This document shows, piece after piece, positions 1 to 7,879 of a DNA stretch of 36,708 nucleotides. Position 1 is the first letter of the stretch. Each line of letters opens with the position of its first letter. The position numbers and the translations under genes are program-made. Origin of the DNA: Chloroflexota bacterium (GTDB lineage Bacteria; Chloroflexota; Anaerolineae; UBA1429); the NCBI GenBank assembly GCA_012513595.1, contig JAAZBY010000195.1, forward strand, positions 1 to 36,708. The letters are read 5' to 3'. A model generated the notes under the pieces. That model searched no databases. It was not told the DNA's origin and worked only from the letters and a program-made list of their open reading frames with translations.

Positions 1-120
1 CAGCTCACGGTGAAGGATTCCGGTCATCTCATCCCTGGCCACGGCGGGATGCTCGATCGTGTGGATAGCCTATTGTACGTGGGACCGCTGGCCTACTACT
101 TGGTGACCCTGCTCCTCTAG
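1..120 (+). CDS. cdsA: Phosphatidate cytidylyltransferase, C-terminal fragment
   Basis: Only the last 39 codons lie in the window; the start is beyond the left edge. The frame open from base 1 reads [20 protein letters not shown] and then a hydrophobic helix before TAG at 118-120. This is the CdsA family signature, with the conserved Lys-Asp-Ser-Gly, Pro-Gly-His-Gly-Gly and Asp-Arg-x-Asp-Ser elements that bind metal and CTP. The family makes CDP-diacylglycerol from phosphatidate and CTP in the cytoplasmic membrane, the entry point to phospholipid synthesis. Identification from the signature is firm; nothing can be said about the rest of the protein. Confidence 0.9.
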   Translation, partial: QLTVKDSGHLIPGHGGMLDRVDSLLYVGPLAYYLVTLLL

Positions 121-162
121 TCGCTGGGCGCCCGGGTTAGCCGATCTCCCCGAGGTTCTGAA

Positions 163-2139
163 GTGATTCGTGAAATACTGTCCATTGCCAACCCCATACT
201 GCTTTCCGCCAACGTCATCCTCGGGTTTTCCCTCTTTGTCTACGTCTTTGCCCACAACTTTCGCAGCCCGGTGGCCCAGGCCTTCTGCGCGCTGACCGCC
301 TTTGTGTCGCTCGTCTTTGTCGTCGAGCTTGGCGCGAATCTGGTCATCTCTCCCGAGGCGGTCGCTATCTGGCTGCGACTGCAGTGGGCGGGGATCTCGC
401 TGGTACCGGCCGCCTATCTGCACTTTTCGGTGGCCGTGTTGCGCACCACTGGCGCCACGTCGCGGCTCCAGCGGGCCTGGGTGTGGGCCAGCTACCTGGT
501 CGGCGTGACCTCGTTGGTGCTGGCTTGCTGCAGCGACCTGGTCGTCCGCGGCCTCGGCCGCCGAGACGGCATGTTCCACCTCCTTGCGGGCCCGCTCTTC
601 TGGCTCTTTGCGGCCTACTATGTGCTAACCAGCGCGGCCGGCTGGGGCAACATCCTGCGCGCCGAGGCGCGCTGCCTGACGACGACCTCTCGCCGCCGCA
701 TGGCCTACCTCAAGTGGGCCTTTGCCGCCCCGGGCATCGGCGTCCTCCCGTATCTGCTGATCCCCGCCACGGCGCGCATCCTGCCGGCCAACGTCCTGAC
801 CCTCATGAATCTGGCCGGCAACCTGGCCACGGGAATCATGATCGTCGTGATCGGCTACATCGTGGCCTACCAGGGGATGTTGCTGCCCGACCGGGTGATC
901 AAGCACAACCTGGTGCACTTTTTGCTGCGCGGGCCGCTGGTGGCGATCCTGGTGGTGGCCTTGATGCTGACCGTCCCCCGGGTTGAGGCGGTCTTGGGCC
1001 TGCCCCGCGACACGGTGTTGGCCGTCACCGTGGTGGCCGGCGTCGTGCTGCTGGAGCTATTCGTGAACATGGCCAAGCCGGCCATCGACCGCCTCATCTA
1101 CCGCAAGGACCGCTCCGAACTGGCCTGGATCCAGTCTCTTGACCAGCGCCTGCTCACCTCGACGGACCTGGAGCAGATCCTCGAGAACACCCTCATCGCC
1201 CTGTGCGAGCTGTTGCGCGTTCCCTCTGGGTTTGTCGTGACCATGGAGGACAGCCGTCTGTCGCTGCGGGTCTTTTGCGGGGAAAAGGGCGCCGCCGCCC
1301 GCTTCCTGGCGCACACCACGGTGCCCGACCTCCTGGAGCAGCTGGCCAACAGCCGGCGCGACGATCTGCTCGAATCGTCCGACTTTGCTGTCGCCGACGG
1401 CTACTGGTGCCTGCCGCTGCGGGCCCGCAGCGAGCGCATCACGCTCGGCATCCTCGGCATGCGCTATCTGGGAGCCACCCCGGAGTTCGGCCAGGAGGAC
1501 CTCGAGGCGATATATGTGCTGGTGCGCCGCGCCGAGATGGCCCTGGAGGATATCCGCCTGCAGCAGCGCGTCTTTGCCGTGCTGGGCAGCCTCGAATCGG
1601 AGGTGGACGAGATCCAGCAGTGGCGCTCGCTGCCGCGCTACGCCGGCGCGCCCGCGCTGGAGGGGTTCGAGTCGAACCCGGTGCAGTCACCCGGGTTTGA
1701 CCAGCTGGTGAAGGACGCCCTCAACCACTACTGGGGCGGGCCCAAGCTGAGCCAGAGCCCCCTGCTCAAGATGCGCATCGTCGCCCAGCGGCTGGCCGAG
1801 ATGGACAACGTCCCGGCCAAGGCAGTCCGCGGCGTGCTCCAGCAGGCCATCGAGATGCTCAAGCCGTCCGGCGAGCGCTCGCTCGACGCCAACGAGTGGG
1901 TTGTGTATAACATCCTCGACCTGCGCTTCATCCAGGGACAGCGCATCCGCGATATCGCCCATCGCCTGTCGATGAGCGAGTCGGACTATTACCGCAAGCA
2001 GCGAGTGGCCATCGAGCAGGTAGCCGAAACCCTCAGCCAGATGGAACGCGCCCTCGACGGCGCAGGAGAATCCGGCAGCGATCCGGCAGAGGCCGACCGG
2101 AGCCCGGTTCGGGAGGCCAGGGGAGGGACGACATGCTGA
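163..2139 (+). CDS. Membrane receptor: multi-TM sensor, GAF domain, C-terminal helix-turn-helix
   Basis: 658 aa from GTG at 163, with a weak CGAGG 8 nt upstream. About nine hydrophobic segments fill residues 10-305; the first seven resemble the 7TM sensor region found at the N-terminus of some histidine kinases. Residues about 325-465 look like a GAF domain. No H-box or HATPase is visible. The C-terminus (about 510-630) instead has a helical region ending in a helix-turn-helix-like stretch (DIAHRLSMSESDYYRKQR), similar to sigma region 4 or bacterial activators. The likely role is a membrane-tethered one-component regulator, but the ligand and target are unknown. It overlaps the next gene by 7 nt, so the two are probably translationally coupled. 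The domain reading is from pattern, not a search; the GAF and HTH calls are moderately sure. Confidence 0.75.
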   Translation: MIREILSIANPILLSANVILGFSLFVYVFAHNFRSPVAQAFCALTAFVSLVFVVELGANLVISPEAVAIWLRLQWAGISLVPAAYLHFSVAVLRTTGATSRLQRAWVWASYLVGVTSLVLACCSDLVVRGLGRRDGMFHLLAGPLFWLFAAYYVLTSAAGWGNILRAEARCLTTTSRRRMAYLKWAFAAPGIGVLPYLLIPATARILPANVLTLMNLAGNLATGIMIVVIGYIVAYQGMLLPDRVIKHNLVHFLLRGPLVAILVVALMLTVPRVEAVLGLPRDTVLAVTVVAGVVLLELFVNMAKPAIDRLIYRKDRSELAWIQSLDQRLLTSTDLEQILENTLIALCELLRVPSGFVVTMEDSRLSLRVFCGEKGAAARFLAHTTVPDLLEQLANSRRDDLLESSDFAVADGYWCLPLRARSERITLGILGMRYLGATPEFGQEDLEAIYVLVRRAEMALEDIRLQQRVFAVLGSLESEVDEIQQWRSLPRYAGAPALEGFESNPVQSPGFDQLVKDALNHYWGGPKLSQSPLLKMRIVAQRLAEMDNVPAKAVRGVLQQAIEMLKPSGERSLDANEWVVYNILDLRFIQGQRIRDIAHRLSMSESDYYRKQRVAIEQVAETLSQMERALDGAGESGSDPAEADRSPVREARGGTTC

Positions 2140-2990
2140 GCAAGATCGCGTCGCGCCTGCAGCCCCGCGCCATGGTCGAGGCGCGCCTCAGAAAGATGGT
2201 CGAGCGCTGGCCGGAGGTCAGCGGGTACCGCCTCAACCCCGATGCGACTGTGGTCGACGGCATTGTCAAGGGGCTGGTGCGCAGCGTCATCTCGTACGGG
2301 CTCCCCTACTGCCCCTGCCGCGACCTGAGCGGCGACCCCGCCATCGACCGGAACAACATCTGCCCCTGCAAGTGGCATCACGAGGAGATCGCTCGCGACA
2401 AGCACTGTCGTTGCCAGTTGTTCGTCGGCGAGGGGTATGACCCGGCAGTGGCCTACCAGGCGCAGGAGATCGCCGCGGCGCTGGCCCCCAGCAAGGTGGT
2501 CCGGCAGCGCCAAGTCACCATCTACCTAACCTCCTGGTGTTACCTCTCCCGCCGCGCCAGGGCCTTCCTGGACGGCAAGGGCATCGCCTACGACGTGGTC
2601 GACATCGAGCAGAACGAGGAGGCCGCGCTACGGGTAGAGGGCTGGACGGGCGGGTACCGCTCGACGCCCTCGGTGGTCCTTCAGCAGATCATCGTCGAGC
2701 CGGCCCTGCGCGACCTGCATCGCCTGCTCATCGATTCGCGGGCCACCCTGGTCGAGGCGACGGTGTACCAGACGGCCCACTGCCCCGCCTGCCACACCGT
2801 GCTGGGTTGGCTGGACGGCCAGGCCCTCCCCTACCGCGCGATCTCTCTCGAGGACAACCCGGAGGCCCGCCAGCAGGTGATGGCCTGGAACGGAGGGTAC
2901 GCCTCGGTACCCACGTTGGACCTAGTCGTGCGGATGGTGGAGCCGACCGCCGCGCAGCTGAGCGCTGCGCTGGGGCTCCTGCAGGGCTAG
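2133..2990 (+). CDS. Ferredoxin-thioredoxin reductase catalytic chain fused to two glutaredoxin domains
   Basis: 285 aa. Residues 1-100 carry the FTR catalytic-chain pattern: C60-P-C62, C77-P-C79 and C92-R-C94, six cysteines able to hold a 4Fe-4S cluster and the neighbouring redox disulfide. In plant FTR the last pair is Cys-His-Cys; here Arg93 takes the central place and His91 lies just before it. Two thioredoxin-fold glutaredoxin-like domains follow: residues 125-203 with C136-Y-L-S139 (one cysteine, monothiol-like) and a Thr-Pro at 178-179, and residues 207-285 with dithiol C217-P-A-C220 and Val-Pro at 259-260. FTR passes electrons from ferredoxin to disulfides, so the fusion could be a complete ferredoxin-to-glutaredoxin relay. 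No FTR variable chain or ferredoxin gene is nearby. Coupling to the membrane regulator upstream suggests redox signalling, which is inference. Confidence 0.85.
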   Translation: MLSKIASRLQPRAMVEARLRKMVERWPEVSGYRLNPDATVVDGIVKGLVRSVISYGLPYCPCRDLSGDPAIDRNNICPCKWHHEEIARDKHCRCQLFVGEGYDPAVAYQAQEIAAALAPSKVVRQRQVTIYLTSWCYLSRRARAFLDGKGIAYDVVDIEQNEEAALRVEGWTGGYRSTPSVVLQQIIVEPALRDLHRLLIDSRATLVEATVYQTAHCPACHTVLGWLDGQALPYRAISLEDNPEARQQVMAWNGGYASVPTLDLVVRMVEPTAAQLSAALGLLQG

Positions 2991-3004
2991 GCAGCGCGAA
3001 TCAG

Positions 3005-3050
3005 GAGGCCAGGGGGCCGGGTTCGCCCGACCACCTGGCCTCTGTTTGTT
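3005..3050 (+). terminator. Rho-independent terminator after the FTR-glutaredoxin gene
   Basis: A 9-bp outer stem (GAGGCCAGG at 3005-3013 with CCTGGCCTC at 3034-3042) encloses an inner CGGG-TTCG-CCCG tetraloop hairpin. It is followed by TGTTTGTT at 3043-3050. It lies between convergent genes; the T-rich side serves the plus strand. Confidence 0.75.
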
Positions 3051-3067
3051 GGCGCCAAGGTCCGCTC

Positions 3068-4333
3068 TCAGCCCGTGCCACGCAGACGCTCGGCCTGCGC
3101 GCCCTCGACGAGGTCGAGACGGACGGCCAGGTCATCGGTGAAGGCGGGCAGGGCCAGCGGGGTGACGTGATTGCGCCCCCGGCCGCGGAGAACGCCAGCC
3201 TCGCTCGCCGCCCCACTGGCCGGGTCGATCAGGCGCACGGCGTAAAGCCCCTCCACCAGGTTCAGGCCCACCTCCCCGGCCGGCACGACGCGCCCGGTGT
3301 CTTCGGTAGCCAGATAGATCACCGCCAGGTCGCGGGCCGGGCCGGGCGCCTGCAGCGCGCAGGCCAAGGTGCCCGCCGGCGGCGCCCCCACCAAGGAAAA
3401 GGTGGGGCTCAGGCGCCACCAGTCCAGCCCCTGCCAGAAGGCGGCCAGCGGGGCCAGGAACTCTTCCCCGGGGGCCCGGTAGGCGTTGTCGTCGATCCCC
3501 TCGCAGCCGTCCCAGGAGTGGTGCGTCCAGTAGCAGCCGGACGCACACCACACCCAGCCCTGCTTGCGCCGGTGGACGGCGTCATCGTTCTGGTGGCGGC
3601 GCTCCCTGCCCGACTCGTTGCACCAGGCCGGCTTGCCGTGGGCGCGGGCGTTCAGGGCCAGGGCCCGGTACCAGTGCTCCAGCGACCGCGAACCGGTGCA
3701 GGTGTGGTTGATGGCCAGGTCGATGAACGGCTCTGCGGGCCAGGCCGCATCATCGGTCGTCCCGTCGGAAGTGCAGACGGGGCGCTGAGAGGTATCCCGC
3801 GCCCGCAGGTAGTTGGCCGCCGCGGCCTGAAAGTCATGGTTGGCCAGCGTCTCGTTGGCGATCTCCCAGCAGAAGACGTTCGGCTCCGGGCCAAGCACGG
3901 CCAGAGTCTGCTCCCAATAGGCCCGCTCGCGGGGTATGTCATCGCGGGCCGGCAGTGGGTGGCGCATGTACAGGGTCACGTTCAGCCCCAGTCCGTAGCG
4001 CCGCGCCAGCCGGGTGCGCTCGCGGACCTCGTCCCAATAGGTGGCGGCAAACCCGGAATAGTCGGGCGCCCCCGAGGTGCCCAGCCAGGGCCAGCAGTCG
4101 TGCCCCAGCACGTCATAGTAGGGCGCGCCGTTCAGGGCCACCCGCAGCACCGTGATCCCCTGGGCTGCGGCGCGGCGGCAGACCCCCTCCGGGTCGGCGC
4201 AGACAAAGTACGTCCAGGCCGTTTTGCCCAGGAGGAAGAGGTGCCGCCCCGCATCGTCCACCAAATGGTGGGGGTAGCGGGGATCGGGGCGATAGGGCCC
4301 CCGCCAGCGGTCGGCGGGCATCGGGACGGACAT
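3068..4333 (-). CDS. Glycoside hydrolase-like TIM-barrel protein (clan GH-A type)
   Basis: 421 aa from ATG at 4333. This start is preferred over an in-frame ATG at 4354 because AGGAGGGAAGCC directly precedes it. The protein has the look of a TIM-barrel cellulase-like hydrolase: CWEIANE puts Asn160-Glu161 where clan GH-A enzymes have their acid/base, and KPAWCNESG puts Glu240 where the nucleophile sits. The region is rich in Trp and Tyr, as in sugar-binding clefts, and a small beta-rich domain fills about residues 330-421. No signal peptide is visible, so it is probably cytoplasmic. It lies 68 nt downstream of ilvD on the same strand and may be co-transcribed. Substrate and exact GH family cannot be given from sequence alone. 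Confidence 0.7.
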   Translation of the reverse strand: MSVPMPADRWRGPYRPDPRYPHHLVDDAGRHLFLLGKTAWTYFVCADPEGVCRRAAAQGITVLRVALNGAPYYDVLGHDCWPWLGTSGAPDYSGFAATYWDEVRERTRLARRYGLGLNVTLYMRHPLPARDDIPRERAYWEQTLAVLGPEPNVFCWEIANETLANHDFQAAAANYLRARDTSQRPVCTSDGTTDDAAWPAEPFIDLAINHTCTGSRSLEHWYRALALNARAHGKPAWCNESGRERRHQNDDAVHRRKQGWVWCASGCYWTHHSWDGCEGIDDNAYRAPGEEFLAPLAAFWQGLDWWRLSPTFSLVGAPPAGTLACALQAPGPARDLAVIYLATEDTGRVVPAGEVGLNLVEGLYAVRLIDPASGAASEAGVLRGRGRNHVTPLALPAFTDDLAVRLDLVEGAQAERLRGTG

Positions 4334-4401
4334 GGCTTCCCTCCTGCTGGTCATCGCGGCGCCCAGCCAGGCACCGCACTAGAACGATATTCTGAGTATG
4401 C

Positions 4402-6045
4402 TCACTCCAACACGGCGCCGCGCGAGGCCGGGCCGACCCGCTCGGCGTAGAGGCGCAGGTAGCCGCGCGGCGGTCGCTTGCCCGGCGGCTGCCTCTCGCC
4501 CAGCCGCTGGGCCAACGCTTCTGGCGAGAGGCGCACGTCCAGCCGCCGGGCGGGGATGTCGATCTCGACGATGTCGCCGCCCCGGAGGGCGCCCAGCGGC
4601 CCGCCCTCGGCGGCCTCCGGGCAGACGTGCCCCACGCAGGGCCCCCGGGTAGCCCCGGAAAAGCGCCCATCGGTCACCATGGCTACCGAATCGGCCAGGC
4701 CCAGGCCCACCAGAATGGCCGCCGGCAACGACAGCTCGCGCATCCCGGGCCCGCCGCGCGGCCCCTCGTAGCGCACCACCAGCACGTCCCCAGGCTGCAC
4801 GCGGCCGCCCAGCAGGCACTCCTGGACGGCCTCTTCCGAGTCAAACACGCGCGCGGGGCCGCTGTGTCGCAGCATCTGCGGGCTGACGGCGCTCGCCTTC
4901 ACCACGGCCCCCTCGGGCGCCAGGTTGCCGTACAGGACTGCGATGCCCCCCTCCGGCGCCAAGGGCCGCTCCAGCGGGCGGAGAACCTCCCGATCGCGCC
5001 ACTGCGCGCCCGCGGCCACTTGCGAGAGCGTCGCGCCCCAGGCCGTGGGAACATCGAGGGTCAGCAGGGGGGCCAGGATCCGCAGCAGCGCCGGGACGCC
5101 GCCGGCCCGCCCCAGGTCCGAGATGGTGCGCTCGGAGGCCGGCTTGAACCGGCCCACCAGCGGCGTGCGCCGGCCCAGGCGGTCCCATGCCGACAGGTCG
5201 AGGGAGAGGTCCAGCTCGTGCGCCAGCGCCGCCAGGTGCAGCACCAGGTTGGTTGAGCAGCCGACGGACTGCGCCACGGTGATCAGGTTGGCAAGAGTCC
5301 GCTCAGTCACCACGCTGCGAAAGGTGCGCGCCGCAGGGGCGGCCGCTCCGGCGCGGCGGGCCACGTCGAGGAGGGCCGGGTGCAGGCTGCCACTTTCGCC
5401 GTCGACGGCCTCGAGGGTGGCGTTGCCCGGCAGGCTGAGGCCGGCGGCTTCCACCGCGATGGCCATGCTGTTGGCCGTGCCCATCATGTTGCAGATGCCC
5501 GGCCCCGGGCAGGCGGTCGCCTCGATCTCGGCCAGGTCGGCGGGCGAGATCTCCCCGCGACTGGCCCGGCCGATGGCCTCCTTGACGTCGCTGGCCACCA
5601 AGGCCCGCCCGCGCCAGTGGCCCTCGCGCATCAGCCCGCCGGTGACGAACAGCGTGGGCAGGTCGAGCCGAGCGGCGGCCATGAGCATGCCGGGCAGTAT
5701 CTTGTCGCAAGAGGCCACGCAGACCAGCGCATCGAGCCCGTAGGCCCGCGCGGTGAGCTCGACCGTGGCGGCCACCACCTCGCGGGAGGGCAGCACAGCG
5801 TGCATCCCGGCGCCCTGGCAGATGCCGTCGCACAAAGCCATGGTCTGAAAGATCAGACCGTTGGCCCCCGCCGCGCGGACGCCCTCCTGCACCGCCCGAG
5901 CCACACCGTCCAGGTGGGCGTGCCCGGGCACCAGTTCGTTCCACGAACTGGCTATCCCCACCAGGGGGCGCTCGTCGAGGTGGCGCACTCCGCAGGCCTG
6001 GAACAGCCCGCGGGCGTAGGCTCGGGACGGGGAGGGCTCGGGCAC
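4402..6045 (-). CDS. ilvD: Dihydroxy-acid dehydratase (IlvD/Edd family)
   Basis: 547 aa from GTG at 6045, preceded by AGAAAGGA. The open frame extends 24 codons further upstream but would run into the promoter at 6089-6117. The family converts 2,3-dihydroxy-3-methylbutanoate or -pentanoate to the 2-oxo acid in valine and isoleucine synthesis. Three Fe-S ligand cysteines are visible: Cys72 (LCDGI), Cys113 (SCDKILPG) and Cys185 (GICNMMGTANSM). The C-terminal TDGRFSG motif supplies the catalytic serine. The N-terminal VPGHAHL replaces the TPCN motif of one subclass, as in Methanocaldococcus-type IlvD, so no ligand is lost. No other branched-chain gene is nearby, and a sugar-acid dehydratase role cannot be excluded given the hydrolase gene downstream. 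Confidence 0.88.
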   Translation of the reverse strand: MPEPSPSRAYARGLFQACGVRHLDERPLVGIASSWNELVPGHAHLDGVARAVQEGVRAAGANGLIFQTMALCDGICQGAGMHAVLPSREVVAATVELTARAYGLDALVCVASCDKILPGMLMAAARLDLPTLFVTGGLMREGHWRGRALVASDVKEAIGRASRGEISPADLAEIEATACPGPGICNMMGTANSMAIAVEAAGLSLPGNATLEAVDGESGSLHPALLDVARRAGAAAPAARTFRSVVTERTLANLITVAQSVGCSTNLVLHLAALAHELDLSLDLSAWDRLGRRTPLVGRFKPASERTISDLGRAGGVPALLRILAPLLTLDVPTAWGATLSQVAAGAQWRDREVLRPLERPLAPEGGIAVLYGNLAPEGAVVKASAVSPQMLRHSGPARVFDSEEAVQECLLGGRVQPGDVLVVRYEGPRGGPGMRELSLPAAILVGLGLADSVAMVTDGRFSGATRGPCVGHVCPEAAEGGPLGALRGGDIVEIDIPARRLDVRLSPEALAQRLGERQPPGKRPPRGYLRLYAERVGPASRGAVLE

Positions 6046-6088
6046 GGCGGTCCTTTCTGCGCGGGGCGGAGCATTGCGTACAGCGCCG

Positions 6089-6117
6089 AGTATAGCGGCG
6101 CCCTCCCCGGCCAACAA
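6089..6117 (-). promoter_or_regulatory. Promoter of ilvD
   Basis: On the minus strand TTGTTG (6117-6112) is followed after exactly 17 bp by TATACT (6094-6089). Transcription would start near 6082, giving a leader of about 37 nt to the GTG at 6045. Confidence 0.65.
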
Positions 6118-6146
6118 CCCGCCCGCCCATTGCCTTGGGGACTGCC

Positions 6147-6175
6147 TTGACGCTCCTGGGCATACCTGGCATGAT
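6147..6175 (+). promoter_or_regulatory. Possible promoter of the IorA-Mre11-Rad50-NurA-HerA unit
   Basis: TTGACG (6147-6152), a 17-bp spacer and CATGAT (6170-6175). The -35 box is good, the -10 box only fair. It would serve the long co-directional unit that starts at 6252, with a leader of about 70 nt. Confidence 0.45.
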
Positions 6176-6251
6176 GGGTTCGAGGTCAGCGTTCTTGCCC
6201 GAGACGTGACCCGTCCACCCGCGAAGTACCGTGAGGAGATGTGCCGGATCT

Positions 6252-7865
6252 ATGGTCGAGACCATGCGTGGCGAACAGGCCCTGGCCTGGGGGGCCCTGG
6301 CAGCGGGCGTTCGCGTCGTGACGGGCTACCCGGGTTCGCCGGTGACGGGCGTCTTTGACGCTCTGCTGCAGCGTACCTCCCCCGACGAGATCCACATCGG
6401 CTGGGCGCCCAACGAGAAAGTTGCCATGGAGGTCGGCATCGGCGCTTCGTTGGGCGGGGCGCGGGCGCTGGTCACGGTCAAGAGCGTGGGCATGAACGTG
6501 GCCCTCGACCCGCTGGCCACCATGACCTACACCGGCTGCCACCGCGGCCTGGTGATCCTCGTCGGCGACGACCCGGGATCCTGGGGCTCACAGAACGAGC
6601 AGGACTCTCGCTGGCTGGCCCGCGTGGCCGAGGTGCCCGTGGTGGAGCCGACCTCGGTCTCTCAGGCGGCCGCGATCATGGCCCAGGCCTTCGCCTGGTC
6701 CGAGGCGGCCAATACGCCCGTGATGGTGCGCATCACCCGGGCACTGGCGCTGGCCGAGGGGCAGCCCGAGGAACCCTGGACGCTGCCCGCCGCGCGCGGC
6801 GGCTTTGCCCGCAAGCGCAACCGCTGGGTGAGCCTGCCCTACCTAGCGGTGCGCAAGCATCACATGCTCCACGCCAGGCTGCGCCAGGTGGCGACCATGT
6901 TCGAGACCTCGCCCTATGACCTGTCGAGCGGCGCCGGCAGCCTGGGGATCGTCGGCGTCGGCTATGCGTACCGCAAGGTGGCCCTGGCGCTGGGCGAAGA
7001 CGTGGCCCGCTACCGCCTGTTGGGGCTCAGCAGCGTATGGCCGCTTCCGCAGGGGGCGCTGCGCGCCTGGCTGGGCGGCGTCGAACGGGTCCTGCTGGTC
7101 GAGGACGGCGGCCCCTTTGTGGAGGAGGCCCTCGCCGCCCTCGCGCAGCGTGCGGGGCTGGCGGTGGAGATCATCGGCAAGGACTCGCGCGCCCTCCCTG
7201 CCGAGGGAGAGCTCACCTCCGCGGACATCGTCCGGGCCGCTGGCATCTTGGACCCGGGCCTGCGCCGCGCCGCCCCGCAGGAGCCCGCACCGGCCATGGC
7301 CTCCGAGCGGCCCCTCTGCCCCGGCTGCCCCTATCGGCCGGCCGTCGAGGCCCTGGTCGTCGCCATGGAGGCGCACGGCGGGCGCCAGCGGTACATCGTC
7401 GTCGGGGAGACGGGCTGCATGGTGCGAGCCAACCTGCCCCCTTACGAGCTGTTCGACGTCAAGTACTCGCTAGGCTCCGGGCTGGGGCTCGGGCTGGGCT
7501 TGGCCATGAGTGACCGGCGCCACCGGGTGGTGGCGCTCCTGGGCGACTCGTCGTTCTTCCATTCCGACGTCAACGCCCTGCCCTACGCCGTGCAACAGGG
7601 GCTGCCGATGGTGGTCATCGTCCTGGATAACGGCACCACCGCCCTGACGGGGGGCCAGCCGCACCCGGGCAGCGCGCACGACGAGCACGGCCGCCTGCGC
7701 CCGGCCACGGACCTGGCCGCCCTGATTCGTGGCGCCGGCATCGAGCCGGCCGACTGCCGCGCCGACCAGCCCGAGGCGTTGGCCGCCGCCGTGGGGGCCG
7801 CGCTGTCCGCCGACCGGCTGAGTGTCATCCTGGTGCGGGGTGCCTGCCCCGTGCACCCCGCCTGA
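6252..7865 (+). CDS. Indolepyruvate ferredoxin oxidoreductase alpha-like TPP enzyme, without ferredoxin domain
   Basis: 537 aa from ATG at 6252, 13 nt after GAGGAG. An in-frame GTG at 6231 would include that site in the coding region, so it is less likely; ATG at 6264 is another option. The N-terminal half is a pyrimidine-binding transketolase-like domain (TGYPGSP at 24-30, NEKVAMEVG with Glu60). The C-terminal half begins at C356-P-G-C359-P-Y and has the TPP/Mg motif GDS (431-433) followed by DN (459-460). This is the IorA architecture, but IorA normally ends in an 8-Cys two-cluster ferredoxin domain and pairs with IorB; both are absent here. Family members oxidise aryl pyruvates to acyl-CoA with ferredoxin. 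Without electron-transfer parts the reaction is uncertain. Only 14 nt separate it from the Mre11 gene. Confidence 0.8.
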   Translation: MVETMRGEQALAWGALAAGVRVVTGYPGSPVTGVFDALLQRTSPDEIHIGWAPNEKVAMEVGIGASLGGARALVTVKSVGMNVALDPLATMTYTGCHRGLVILVGDDPGSWGSQNEQDSRWLARVAEVPVVEPTSVSQAAAIMAQAFAWSEAANTPVMVRITRALALAEGQPEEPWTLPAARGGFARKRNRWVSLPYLAVRKHHMLHARLRQVATMFETSPYDLSSGAGSLGIVGVGYAYRKVALALGEDVARYRLLGLSSVWPLPQGALRAWLGGVERVLLVEDGGPFVEEALAALAQRAGLAVEIIGKDSRALPAEGELTSADIVRAAGILDPGLRRAAPQEPAPAMASERPLCPGCPYRPAVEALVVAMEAHGGRQRYIVVGETGCMVRANLPPYELFDVKYSLGSGLGLGLGLAMSDRRHRVVALLGDSSFFHSDVNALPYAVQQGLPMVVIVLDNGTTALTGGQPHPGSAHDEHGRLRPATDLAALIRGAGIEPADCRADQPEALAAAVGAALSADRLSVILVRGACPVHPA

Positions 7866-7879
7866 GAGCGCCGAGGAAC

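Noticed and set aside
2537..4450. Long plus-strand open frame of over 600 codons across the glycoside hydrolase gene
   Set aside because: Antisense and frame-shifted shadow of GC-rich coding sequence; low-complexity Arg/Pro/Gly translation with no recognisable motif, overlapping two well-supported genes.
5922..5942. Apparent loss of the TPCN cysteine in the IlvD N-terminus
   Set aside because: VPGHxHL is the normal sequence in the Methanocaldococcus-type IlvD subclass, and the three cluster cysteines at 72, 113 and 185 are present.
6156..6179. Short direct GGCAT repeat in the ilvD/IorA gap
   Set aside because: Two copies of 5 nt are not significant and match no known operator.
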